Notes under the pieces: generated by a model
The model's input: the letters and a program-made list of their open reading frames with translations, nothing else
What the model was told of the DNA's origin: nothing
Databases searched by the model: none
Part shown: piece after piece, positions 30,103-49,400 of the stretch
How positions within the stretch are numbered: position 1 is the stretch's first letter
Layout: the number at the start of each line of letters is the position of its first letter
DNA from: Siphlonurus alternatus
Lineage: Eukaryota > Arthropoda > Insecta > Ephemeroptera > Siphlonuridae
DNA length: 64,000 nucleotides
NCBI GenBank assembly: GCA_949825025.1
Contig: OX463783.1
Coordinates: 16,651,628-16,715,627 of the forward strand
Direction of reading: 5' to 3'
Position numbers and translations under genes: made by a program

Positions 30103-30153
30103 GATGAGGAACTAACTAAGAAAGCGGATGCGGTGATTTGCTTACTGACGCAT
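30103..30153 (-). promoter_or_regulatory. Conserved block upstream of R4 start (shared with R5)
   Basis: GATGAGGAACTAACTAAGAA and GCGGATGCGGTGATTTGCTT are almost identical to 35913-35966, at the same place relative to the R5 start codon. Candidate core promoter or 5' UTR kept since the duplication. No classic TATA box identified. Confidence 0.45.
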
Positions 30154-32659
30154 TTTATTCTTTATCGTATTAATATAAATAAAATAACACTACAGAGGTC
30201 TGGATTTAACAATTGGTTAAAAGCTAATAAATTTTAGCATGCATAAAAAAGATGTGACGCAATCCCATAGGCCTAATGACATTGTGCAGTGTGAGATCTG
30301 TAAATGATAATTATCTAGCCTACAAATTTATTTAATTTAAATACTTCTTTAATGTTTACACATAACAGGAAGAACTGTACGAATAAGTTTTTGTTTTAAC
30401 AGGAAATGAATAACATTTTATTTTTAAATTTGTATAAAGTAAGATAGATCATATTTCCTTTAATTTACTTTACTACGATGAAAATTTTGAAACAAATTTT
30501 TTAACATAAATAAATAATAATAATAATATTTTTTCAGTATCTTTAGATCATATTATTTCTTATTAAAAAAAAAATTCCTGTTTACAACTTTGCGCAGGTA
30601 TAATTCCAATGAAGCTATATTAAATGATTCATGGATTTCAATTTCAAAATTATACTTATATATTAATAGTGTCGGATTTATATTTTGTCAACGAAAGACT
30701 GATCATTACTATAACATTGTAATATTTATTATTAAATGCGATTGAGTATTTTTTTTTTATAAAATGAGTACTACAAATAAATAGCTTCGTAATATTATAT
30801 ATTTTTTAATTTTATTTATAATCTTATTAATAATCTTATTTATAACAATTCAATATTACGATAAAATTACAAGTGGAGTGAAATTTTCTTAAAAAATGCT
30901 TGCTTGAGCAAACTTCACATATATTTCATCCAAATAATACCAGATTTAGTATTAGAATTTGATGTCTAAATTTAGTACTAAAATTTTTCAAGACAAAAAT
31001 TTGTAACACTTCTTTGTTTCACGTAGCCTAGTTTTATTGTTATTAACATGATATCCCAGTAAACACAACCCTTGCGGTCCAGTGTTGGTCCAGTGCTAAG
31101 ACTGTTGGGCCAGTACTGTGCCAACACTCTAAAGTGCCGGTTCAACATATTTGTGATACCCTGCGTTTACTGGGATGTTATATTACATAATAAAATGTAA
31201 TATCAGTATACTACAAGACAAATATATTAATAAATGACATGTAAGAATAATATTATAATTGTTTGCCAATTTTTAAACAAACAAGAATAATAGTAATAAA
31301 TAATAATCATGTGTGTCTCTTCCTTAATTACTATATAAATTGTGAATTAGTCATATATTATGTTTGAATTTAAGTTTTAATATAATAGTATATAATATAT
31401 ATTTATTAGTAATCTAACATTGTAATAAATAAATCAATTTTATATTTTAAATTTATTATATATCTTAATTGGTATTTTCTTTCCTTTTATTTAAAGAAAA
31501 TGGTTGTACCTCTTAAAATGGAAGACTTATTAGAATTTTGCGCAGTAAAAATGTGTAAGATTGCAACAGCATTTCTCATCTATTCGTATTTCATCGTTGC
31601 AATTTCAATATTTGGTCATATATACTCCTACCAAAAAAACAAAAACTCTGCAAATTTTCAAATCTGAAGCAGAGTAAGCAAACTTCCATCTACTTACAAA
31701 CGGATTATAAAATTCATATTCATATTAGTGATGTTAAATTTGTTTAAATTTCCTATTCTTCCTGTGTGTAATAAGTTCTGAAACTTTGCAGAGACTCATA
31801 AAACGTTCAATTCATTGCAATGTATAAACTTAATTTTTATTTTATAACATTTTATTTTTATAATTATTTAATTTATAAGTATAAATAGTATAATACATAA
31901 TCATACGACATTTTTTATTCTATATTGTAAGTTTACAATGTATATTCCTAAGATAATAAAATAATTAAGGAATAACATTATACAGTATTTATTTATTTAC
32001 AAACTTCTTTCAAAAACGTTCAGTACTGTATTCTAAAACCACACAATTTTCTTTTTATATATCTGTGAGATACACTTCCAGCATTGTTTGTTTCATCAGC
32101 TTATTATTTTTTAAAGATGATCTTTAAGCTGGTCAGTACTGACAGAATGTCTACCTCACAGTGAGACAAAGTACACAACAATTAACATGTAGAAGATTGG
32201 ACAATTTGTATTATTTAAATGAACAAAGTGAAATGTCAAGATGGTTCAAAACAAAAGGGCCGGTAATTTTTAAATAAATACGCGTCAAAAATAAAATCTT
32301 GTAACCTTATCTAAATTTAAGTAAAACTATTATCACCGTCGATTTTTAATTACAAACAAAATAAAATTGTCAAGTGATAAGTTTTTAAATATACATTTCC
32401 AAATTAATCATGTAATTTACTTAAAGTTGAATTAATTATATTTGAGAAATGACGTGTGGACAGTGTTGATTCCTCTATGGACAATTGAATAAAAATTATA
32501 CGTTTTTTTTTGTGGTAGATTAGATGATAGTCTCATGTTAGAAGCCATAATGACAATAGAAAGTAAGAGAGTTGTATGAACAGAAGTATCTTAATATTTT
32601 TAGGTCCTATAATATGGCAAACTGAGGGTTGATTTCCTCGTACTCGGAACCCTCAAGGT
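30154..32659. other. R4-R5 spacer
   Basis: AT-rich, no gene seen. It contains the CCCAGTAAAC element at 31052-31176, and 31620-32590, which matches the R4 3' flank (shared blocks include GGTCAGTACTGACAGAATG and CTACCTCACAGTGAGA). Confidence 0.5.
31052..31176. mobile_element. Small MITE-like element with CCCAGTAAAC ends
   Basis: TATCCCAGTAAAC at the left and GTTTACTGGGATG at the right form terminal inverted repeats around about 100 bp rich in GGTCCAGTGTTGG-like repeats. Short elements starting CCCAGTAAAC are, from memory, common in animal genomes. Confidence 0.6.
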
Positions 32660-35600
32660 TCATTTGGTCACCACCCTAGGTGGCAGCAGAGGTGGTAATG
32701 GGTTCACATCCTCCTGAATTCCGGATGGTCCTTCTTGTTGATTAGCTAACTGAGGGTTTATTTCTTCATACACGTGACTCTCGTGGATCTTGAGGTACGC
32801 GGGGTCACCACCAGGGCGCAGTAGTGACGCATTGGCTTGAACCTGGACACTTGGAACCTGCTCGTCATGTTGAAGATTGGAAGGCCCAAGGTTCTTCATT
32901 GGGATTTGTGGCACATCATTCGACTCTACTTTGAGACCTTTAGAACATAGCATTATGTTGTATTTATAACGGAGAGCTCCCAAGATAATTATTATGATGC
33001 AAATAATGATTATAATTGCTTGTGTAATAATTACGATAGTGGATACTTCAATGTCGTTGTTAGTTGAAGATTCTTCTGAAATATATTCAACCATATTTGA
33101 AGTAGTTGCAGATACTGTAATATCTTCAGTGGGGGTAGTTTTAGAAGATGTCGCAACTTTCATCAATGGTGTAGTACTTTTGAATTTAGGTTGTGTTGTA
33201 GTCGTTTGTTTTCTAGCTAAAATGCCAATTATACCTGTAAAAAAAATTAATGACTAAAAAATTAATTATTATTGAATTATTATATATTAATTATTATTAT
33301 ATAATAAAACTATATGGAAAAAGACAGTGAAAATGAAAATACTTTATAATTTATTATAATAATAAAATTACATTATGTACTATACTGTTCAACCAATAAA
33401 ATTTATTGATAATATTGTATGAAAATAATTTAATTTTTTCGTGTATTACGATTTATAGTTAATTGTTATGATGTAATTTATGGGTGCGATTCACGAAGCA
33501 GTTATCCAGGTTTCTCACTAACTACAGTACAATTGGGCACTTAACGCAGTGGTATACGCCTCCACTCTCGAAAACTGGTGTTTCAGAAACACTTGTTTGA
33601 AACACGTAACGCGTCTCACAGGCCGCCCCCTTAGTTAAAGCCTTTAAGGTGTTTCAGATCTATGAGACACCTTAAGTGTTTCAAGCTGAAACACGTAAAA
33701 TCTCCACGATCCTGTTCCGCGGAGGAATATCTTGTGACGTCATAGAACATTAATATATTCATTATTTACGTGATAACACAGTATAACTTTAATTTTTACT
33801 ATTGATATGATGTAATGCCTTTATAACGAACAATTAAAAATATATCTTTGATTATTTAAAACAATATATCAGTATAACAAAAATATAATTATCCTATCTT
33901 TTGCAAATAAACGGAGAAAACATACCCTGAATAAATATAATATTGGAATTAAATGTATAAAAAGAAAAATATTTCGTTGATAAAATCCCCCCAAAATCAT
34001 ATTTTCATAAACTCACATTGCTGTTAGAAAATTTGCAGAGGGGGCACATTTTATGATCACATCGTATCACAAATATAGCAGTGCTACAACTTGTGACTAT
34101 CGTTCTTACGATCCATTCATAATTCACAGTCACTCTATGAACATTGAATTGAAGTTATTGGACTTCATTAAACTATATTTCAAAGATTTACTGACACTAA
34201 CACGAACATGATGCTACCAGCATCCATCTTGCAAACAAACTAGCTTGATCAGTCATCGTCGCTCTGATTGGTGGATACCTGAAACACCTAAAGTGTTTCA
34301 ACAAGGTGAGACACCAAAATTTACTTGAAACACCTAAAGTGTTTCACGAAACAGAAAATACCTGTGAGACACCTCTGTGTCCCCCCTGAAACACGAAAGA
34401 CGTTTCAAGTCATTATTAAAACACTTTAACCGTTTCAGGCAAGTGTTTCGAAACACCAATTTTCGAGAGTGTCTGATTCGTAATCGGATGGTCGTGAGTT
34501 CGATCCCAGCTATGCACCGCCAAACTTTTCACAAGTGGCGGTTGTTAAAGAATACCCACTCGTGCATCCGGGAGGTGATTGATGGCATCCTCCATCAATT
34601 GCCGACCATCCTGACTGAGGTTTCCATGGTTTCCTCAGTTAAAACCAGGCGAATGCTGAGATGGATTGCTTAGGCCATGGCCGCCCCGGTTTGGAAGGGA
34701 CCCACAATAGTAGGGTCTACGAAGAGCCGGGAGGTTGAATTCAGTCACTTAATTGTGGCCAGTACCCTATTGTAGGGTTCAGTTGAGAAGTAAAAAATTA
34801 TAGTGTCATTAAATTAGGGTGGGGCTAACCACGGTTAGTGAGAAAACTGGATAACTTTTTCGTGAACCGCTTCTTATAACTTTATATATATATTTTTTTT
34901 AAAATTAGTAAACCATAAAATAAATTTATGGTCAATAGCTCAGCTGACCTTTTTATTATTTATAAAAAGTGTTATTACCTGTGACAGGTTTCTCACACTC
35001 AGGGTCAAAAATTATTTTAAACAAAATTAAGATTTTTTTAAATTAAATTAAGGTGTTTAAATATTATTTTTCTATAATATAAAGAATATAATAGACTTTC
35101 TTTACAAAGCTCCTACCTCTGTTTGGAGACTTTGTAGATGGCCGTGTTTCTCTTTCATTTGGTCCAAAGACTGAAATTTGATTAAATTCAGTATTATGTT
35201 ACATTTTTTTTTAGTTACAATAAAGAAATTCTGTTTACTAACTTGTTGGTAAATCGTCATGGTCAATTTACAGTAATAATAATTTATAATATTTATATAA
35301 AAGCATCACATATGCATTTTTTTTTCTCTAAAATTCTGTATTTTGTTTTATTAAAAAAAAATATGAAATTGTAATTTACTAATTGTATGCATTGGGAAAG
35401 GGAGAGATTTAAAAAGTGTTATCATCTGATTTAGGACCAAATTTAAGTCTTGATTTTATTAATTTAGGACCCAATTTTTCAAGACTTGCAAAAAACTATG
35501 TATAAATATGTTTTTTCTTATTTTGTTCAAGATATTATGTACTTAATCCGGTATTACACGATACAATTTTTATAACTATTGATGTATACAATTTTTCCTT

Positions 35601-35841
35601 ACAAGAAAACTTAATCTCCATTTGTTTGTATGGAGAGAAAATTGTCTTGCAAGGAAAAATTGTATATACAATAATCAGAAAAATTATATCGTGTAATATA
35701 GGCTTTACTGAATTGTCCTAAAAATTAAACAATCGTATTACATTATATCGATGTTTTATTCTTACCGTATGCACGAGTGAGGTCTAGATTTCCACTTATT
35801 AGAATAAAACTCGTAACAATTAAGGCACCCCACATTTTCAT
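32660..35841 (-). CDS. R5: truncated duplicate of R4 lacking modules A, B and C; 3 exons, 234 aa if skipped in phase
   Basis: Minus-strand exons 35841-35766 (signal peptide, MKMWGALIVTSFILISGN), 35170-35117 (an 18-codon linker that has lost the EAEV motif of R4) and 33234-32660 (stalk, Ile-rich helix, tail). Splicing the linker to the last exon keeps phase 1 and gives an open frame. Where R4 has modules A, B and C, only the last ~35 bp of the module C exon remain (about 34972-35007, with its donor), so one deletion removed everything between. The first tail motif is AYLKIHESHVYEEI, with K replacing E. A frameshift relative to R4 creates a stop at 32660; the bases beyond still resemble the second EYEEINPQ segment of R4 in another frame. 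It is either a short membrane protein like R1 or a decaying pseudogene. Confidence 0.65.
33530..34790 (+). repeat. tRNA-derived SINE, copy 1, split by another element
   Basis: The head at about 33530-33562 carries an A-box-like TTAACGCAGTGGTATACGCC. It resumes at 34472 with TCTGATTCGTAATCGGATGG and a B-box GAGTTCGATCC (34496-34506). Joined, the halves resemble a tRNA gene whose anticodon loop TTCGTAA would read CGT (Thr), so descent from a tRNA-Thr is suggested. The body contains CCATCCTGACTGAGG and GGCGAATGCTGAGATGG. A second, diverged copy lies at 55651-55845. Confidence 0.75.
33563..34471. mobile_element. Fold-back element inserted in the SINE
   Basis: Terminal inverted repeats CACTCTCGAAAACTGGTGTT / AACACCAATTTTCGAGAGTG, flanked on both sides by TC. 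Subterminal regions are dense in GTGTTTC/GAAACAC motifs. It interrupts the SINE exactly between its A- and B-box halves. No transposase frame. Confidence 0.8.
35550..35700. repeat. Fold-back repeat in R5 intron 1
   Basis: GGTATTACACGATACAATTT is mirrored by AAATTATATCGTGTAATAT, with ACAATTTTTCCTTACAAG / CTTGCAAGGAAAAATTGT inside. Confidence 0.65.
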
Positions 35842-35912
35842 TTTAAGAATTGGTCTGAAGCACAGCTAACAATAAGTCTGCAGATTGGATTTTCTAGTAT
35901 TTTTTTTACTTT

Positions 35913-35966
35913 CATGAGGAACTAACTATAAGAAAGCGGATGCGGTGATTTGCTTACTGACGCATC
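35913..35966 (-). promoter_or_regulatory. Conserved block upstream of R5 start (shared with R4)
   Basis: CATGAGGAACTAACTATAAG and GCGGATGCGGTGATTTGCTT match 30103-30153. R5 and R6 are divergent, so 35842-37491 is a shared upstream region; apart from a poly-T/A run near 36545 and the MITE-1 copy I see nothing else in it. Confidence 0.45.
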
Positions 35967-36703
35967 TTGTACTCTTTACCAAATTACTATGATTACTATA
36001 AATAAAACAACACTACAAAGATCCGAGTTTGACAGCTATATTGCAAGGTAATAAATTATATAGCGTGCATTGAAAATATATGACACAATTTTATGCTATT
36101 TAAAAGTACTGAGTTCTAATGACATTGAATAATTGTGATATGTAAATGTTAATAATAATTATCACCTGTAATTTTGTTTTATTTATTTCAATCTTTGCTT
36201 ACATTACATAAAAAGAAATTTAGGAGGAAAGTGTCAGTTTTAACAAGAAATAATTAAACTGATTTTTAAATTTGTATAAAGTAAGACATAATCATCTTTC
36301 TTTTGCTTAGCTTATTTTGTGGTTAAGAAATTTAACAAAATATGTAATATAAAATAATATTGGACACTATGAACTTTATATAGCCCTTCTCTTAACTGGT
36401 GAACTTGAAGCTTTCGGAATGTATATACTTTGTCCTCTTCTCACCTCCCCCCAATATGTCTCTTGGGGCTGCACTCTCCAGCAAATGAGGCAGGAGGGAA
36501 GTTTTTTCTCTCCTAAAGTGTGTAGCGTTAAAGTTTTCTTGTAAAGAAAAAAAAAAAAAAAAAAAAAAGAAAATCGTATTTCGTAAACACAAAATTTGTA
36601 TCGTTAATACCAGATTTAAGAATAATTTATGGTCCTTAATTGATTCTTAACCGTATGGCACACCGTATTAAATTTTTTTGTATGAAGGATAGAATATGAT
36701 ACC

Positions 36704-37021
36704 ATGGAGTACCGACCTCAATTTTTTTTATTGCAGAAATGGATAGAAGGTGCAAAGTTATGCTACTCTGATTTTTTTCAGATTTTTTAGAGCCCGGCAA
36801 CTATTTTTTAAAAATTATTGAAAGTGCAGAAAAAGTGCTGCCTCTTGCCGCCTCTCTTAATAAAAGATAGGACCCAAAAGGGACGTGGATTCGAACCCGA
36901 CCTCGCCAAAACTTTTTAGCAATACTTCCCGGTCCCTAAAAAATCTGAAAAAAATCAGAGTAACATAACTTTTCATCCTCTATCCATTTCTGCTATAAAA
37001 AATTTGAGGTCAGTATTCCAT
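36704..37021. mobile_element. MITE-1, copy 3 (R5-R6 divergent spacer)
   Basis: Ends ATGGAGTACCGACCTCAA / GAGGTCAGTATTCCAT. The centre is replaced by a diverged GC-richer segment without TGACGTCA, so the copy is either old or a composite. Confidence 0.8.
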
Positions 37022-37491
37022 TAATATATATGTATATATATGTTCTGAAAATAAGGCTAATAATTATATTTCGGTTTTGAAACTATGGGACGCGTCCCAA
37101 ATTTGGGACAGTGAGATTTTTCGTCTGGGACTTCATGAAAATCGGGTAATGGTGACCAAGGCTATATGGTTAATAAGGTAGGGAAATAGGAAAGCAGTGG
37201 AGAAGAGAAAATGGGGCATCATCTTTGAATTGAATATTATTTGGGACTTGAGTCAAAAAATTTGAAAACTGTTGTATAATAATTGTTTCTCTTTCATAGA
37301 GTAGATAAATTATAATTATATTAATTAAAAAAAATAAGATAAATTATATCATATAATAGATTAATTAAAGTACTGTACATGTATATTTATCTCGATATGT
37401 TTCCTTCCTCCTCTTTCAAGACTGGTACAATTTAGTTCCGGGGACAAAGAAGTGGAGGATTGCAGACCGCAGTTACGTTAGAGTTCTGAAA

Positions 37492-44780
<7,289 letters not shown>

Positions 44781-46411
44781 TTAATACCCTGTTATCGCAC
44801 GGAAGTGTTTACCGTTTTAGTTACAATAATTTTATCGTTTGGACATTTTAACGTGTAAATTAACTTCTTCATCCCGTGTGTATTTTTAAAGATTTTCACC
44901 TTGCCATATGTTTAAAAAATAGTGAACAATCTCTCCTCTCCCAATTACTATCATCTTCAAAAAAAGTTCTGTTCTGAGATATCTCTCCTTTATAAAAAAA
45001 TGAGCTCGAGCGACAATCAATATTTAATTTATTTGGAGAAATTTAATAATGTATTATATTTTAAATTTATTACTGAAATAACAGTTAAAAATGAAGTTTA
45101 CAAATATAAATATGAACATATAATCTCTCTTTTAAAATGGTTTTATCTCGATACTTGTTCTTTAGTTACTTTTTTTTGGACACCAATTTCTTATCTCTAC
45201 AGTACCAATAAAATACAAATAGTGCTGTTATTTTTTATCGCAGGATCCTTGAGTGTTGACTTGAATTCTTGCATTCAGCACGTAAAAATTTATTATTGTT
45301 TTGCTCTTTATGATTTTTACATTATGTTAATGAGATAAACTGTATAGTAATTAATAAAAGCATGCATGCTAATATATTATATATTATGATAACAGAAAAA
45401 ACTGTAATAAAACAAGTTAATTTCTGAATGTTCATGTAAATGTATATTATATTACTTAGATTTAATTTTCTTATTCATGTCTTGTAATGTTGAAAAAATG
45501 TTATTGATTTGTAGGTTTTAAAAATTGGTTTATTAATATTATTATAAACATTATTCTATAACAGTCGTATTGAAAAAATAAATTATATGTCTTCATTCCA
45601 ATCTTACTTGTTTACATATATACTTGGTACTTTATTGTAAAGTTTACATAATTATATTATATTTACTATACATATAGAAAGAAATCGGACCTCCTCTAGT
45701 TAAATTAATTTTAAATCCCCCCGGAAGTAGCCAGAAGTAGGTAGTTTTTGGCCCTCCATGTTCATATCTGACTTGAAACTTTGCAAACAAGTCAGCATTC
45801 ATATATTACAAACCTCTGTAATACAAAACTTCAAATAAGAATTAAAAGGCCAGAAACTTCTCATTTCCGGGTATTTTCAGCGGGAATATTATATTAATTT
45901 GACTGTATTTTAAGCTGTTCTGCTTCCATTTTCAAGAAGGTTTAGTATTAACTTACTTATCACTGAATATAATCCTTATCAAGAATTTAAGATTAATCGC
46001 TTGAGAACCACAATTTATATATATTATATGAAATCTCCTCATTTTCAGCAGATATCGATTTATTTTATCTCCTGAAAATCCTGAAAACAATTTTACTGAA
46101 AATGAAATTATTTATTTTTCAATCAATTAAAATAAAAACAGGCAATTAAAAATTATAATATTCAATATTAAAGTTAATTAAATTAAAAACCTTAACAGCT
46201 GTGGTTAATTAGTCCTATATACTTAAATGATAAGACGTCAATTATTTTGATATTACGTTAAAATGACTAACATATCCTCCATTATGACTCGCTTGTGGTC
46301 CGATATATCGTCACTTTTTCCTGGAAGGCAGTTCTGGATGATGACCACACACGAGCCAAGAGGACGCTAATGAACTTTTTATAATTAGTAAGAGAAGAGA
46401 ATATATCGGAA
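44781..46411. other. R6-R7 spacer
   Basis: R6 3' UTR with two AATAAA signals, then the MITE-7 copy at about 45701-45899. A 138-codon frame at 44922-45338 has no recognisable features and overlaps the probable 3' UTR. No gene seen. Confidence 0.5.
45701..45899. mobile_element. MITE-7 fold-back element, copy 1
   Basis: TTAATTTTAAATCCCCCCGG with GGAAGTAG at the left is loosely mirrored by CATTTCCGGGTA ... GCGGGAATATTATATTAATT at the right. The better preserved relative is at 55859-56046. Confidence 0.55.
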
Positions 46412-49400
46412 ATGGATGTGTTTACATCAAGTCTTGCTCTAGCCTTGCTAGTCAACTGTCTTGCTATGCCAGGTAAGAAAAAAATGAAATCTTGACATCA
46501 CAAAAGTACAGCATAATGAAGATTTATCCCTACCCATTACCCCGCCGCGAGCTGTAAGCTCTTGGGGGTGTATCCTTGTAAAAAAAAAAAAAAAAAAAAA
46601 TGTCGTGCTATAAGACCATACCCACGTGACGTCACTGCAACGTATATATTTTATTAGAAGACCCTGCTACGCCATGGTGTGAAATTTTACGACTCGATTA
46701 TGTGAATTTGTTGTACTGTGTTTTTCAATACAATCCTTTTAAATAGAAACTAAATCAGCGATGTGTAATGAAGGAGAAGATGTAGATTTTTTATTATAAA
46801 TCGAATAGGTAGCAAATGATTTAAATTGTATCATTTACATATCATCCGCTAATTAATAAAGCCATGTTTTTGTGACATTAAATACTTATACTTGGTAATG
46901 AAGTCAAAATTTCAATTTTTTTCAATGATTTAGAGCGTACGGTTGGTCTAAATGGGAGGAAGAAAGGTACACCAGAACGTTCATATCCTGTAAGCTGGCA
47001 ACCCAACAATCTCGAACGGATGATCTTTATATACAGTATGCAGTATGATAAATAACAGAATATAACAGTGGGCGAGATAAACAATACATTTATCCAAGAA
47101 ACTAACCAGGATTCTTAATAACCGTGGTAAGTTTCATTGAGTTAGCATGACGATAACCGTGGTTAATAAGAAATCTGGTCGTATTTCTTTGTAAACCACG
47201 CCCAAATATATAATTTACACACCACATATATAATTTTACATCATGCACGTACACGTTGCTTTATAGATGAATCCTATTTTCCTTAAAAAAATCTTTAGCA
47301 ATTTAGTATGTTATACTTAATACATTTTCTTGAAATCTGAAACTGCATGATTGGTATTATTTGCTTCAAATTCTTCCTTGCCATAGGAGTTCAACTCATG
47401 TTTTTTATTTCAGGTACAGCTCAGGGTCGTTTTGGTTTAAATCCAGAAGCAGAAGTAGAGATGGTGAGAGCTCCACCTTCAGGGGGAGGTAAGACCTACA
47501 AGAAAATATTATCAAATTACTTTTAGCAGTAGCTGCAGAGAAAATTCTGTGTACTTTTTATGAAAGTTCGAAACATAAAGTTGCGATATTCTCATAAACT
47601 TCCATTTCATGTGGCAAAAATTTAATTAATTTAAGCATGTAACTTTAATTTAAAAAAAAATTGTGATGCGTATTGTATCAGAGTGTCCTCATTTTCAGGT
47701 TTAACAATAAAAATTGTATTTTAAGCAATTTGTTCATACACCAATATTGTATTTCAGACTCCAAATCGACGGATTCTCCCCCCTGCAACAAACCTAGGAC
47801 CATCAAGGGTCTGTTTAGATACTGTGGGACCGAGACTGGTCGGTTTCCTGCCCACCAAGCGACGTGTACCTGCTTGTCCTGTACCACAGAGCTGGACCTG
47901 ACGTGCTTCCCAGACGGAAAATGGTACTCCAATAACAGCAGAACATGCGGTAAGTTTACTTTACATTACTAGAATCATTGTATGACCTCATCCATGAGAG
48001 AGTTACTTGAAAATATTTTTATAGCGTGAAGAGCTACATGGACTACAACTTTGAATTAACTTAAATTATATTGTCTGTGTTTAAACTACTAATGTAAATA
48101 ATTAACTACTCCTCTGGCTTACTTGCCTAAATGACCTGTCTTCCTAACCTCAACAAATATCTATCTTGATATATTGTTTGTAGGAGAAATGGATTGAATA
48201 AAGAATTTTGAATTTTTGAATTAGGAGAAGTTCAAAAAGAAATTACTTTTTTGATATAAAATTTATAAGGATTTCCTATTTCATTATAGAGGGCAGAATA
48301 TTATCTTTGAGTCAATCTCCTTCGTGATTTAAAACTGTGTAGAAAAACATCAAAGATAGATCGATGACATAAGATTACAAGAGGTTGCATTTTAAACAGT
48401 CCTAGCTTATACTATTTACAGGGTACCATAATAATTTTTTGATCATGTATATTAATTTTATTAATATTATTTTATTTTTATATATTTTATTTAGTATAAA
48501 TATATTATATTTTCCATAAATAATCTTCGATCTTTTTTAAAGTGTATTTGGTCGTGTCTGGGTAATTTTTAAAGCAAAAATTTCAAGCATTAATGAATGC
48601 ATAAGAATATAAAAAAAAAATGAATTTATAAGCACAGATATTATAAAATTATTAAATTTTAGTACAGCTTATTTTTTATGTTTTTTTCTACAGATACTTT
48701 AGTTATAGCATAGCGAGTTAAATATACAGGACGTAAGGACAGTAAACAAAAACCACAACACAAATAACAAGTTTTTTAAAATCAGTTATCTCTTCCGTTA
48801 TTCTACATCTAATAGCTAGTCTTTTATTGGGAATATTCTTCTAAATTTTTATACAATATTAATTATATTTATATACTGTATATAACATACAATATTCTTC
48901 TTAAATATTCTTATTTCAATTATGTCTTATCAGCAGATCATGTTATATTTTTATTAAATTTTTACCACAAAAATTTTAATTTTTCGTATTTATTAAGGGA
49001 ACCACGGAAACCTTATTACCATTGTCGGTCGGTATCAAATCTGACTGTACCCCATTATAATCCAAACACACAATCTCCAGATTGGATTTGATCAAACTAT
49101 TGTTTAGATTGAAAATAAAGTCCACGACTCATTTACAGCTCCACCAGGGGTCCACTGCGGCTTGTGCAAGGAGCAGGATCTGCCACGCGCTGTGCGGTGC
49201 TCGCGACCTACGTTCGGTTACCTGGGAGAGGTGGTGAGCTGCTCGTGCCGAAACAACTGCATGACGAAGAGCGTGAGGTGCGAGAGGGGCGGCACGTGGC
49301 GTTACCTGGAGACACCTGACGTCTGCACAGGTGAGCGTCATTACAGACTTGTTACAAAAGGAGAGACAGAAGATTCCGAAATATTGTTGACATTGTCAGT

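Larger units (their letters stand above)
33482..34870. mobile_element. MITE-2 copy 2, host of a nested insertion (R5 intron)
   Basis: The left end GGGTGCGATTCACGAAGCAG and the right end AACTTTTTCGTGAACCGC match the 14333-14501 element, but 1.3 kb of other repeats separate the arms (SINE at about 33530-34790, which itself holds 33563-34471). Inner arm blocks CCAGGTTTCTCACTAAC and GTTAGTGAGAAAACTGG confirm the pairing. Confidence 0.75.

Noticed and set aside
34472..34560. Possible functional tRNA-Thr gene
   Set aside because: The tRNA-like head is degenerate, split by an insertion, and continues into a SINE body with a second dispersed copy.
34377..34673. 98-codon frame
   Set aside because: Crosses the junction of the inner fold-back element and the SINE body; composite of repeats.
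44922..45338. 138-codon AT-rich frame after R6
   Set aside because: Falls in the probable 3' UTR, contains the AATAAA signal, and shows no domain, signal peptide or relation to neighbours.
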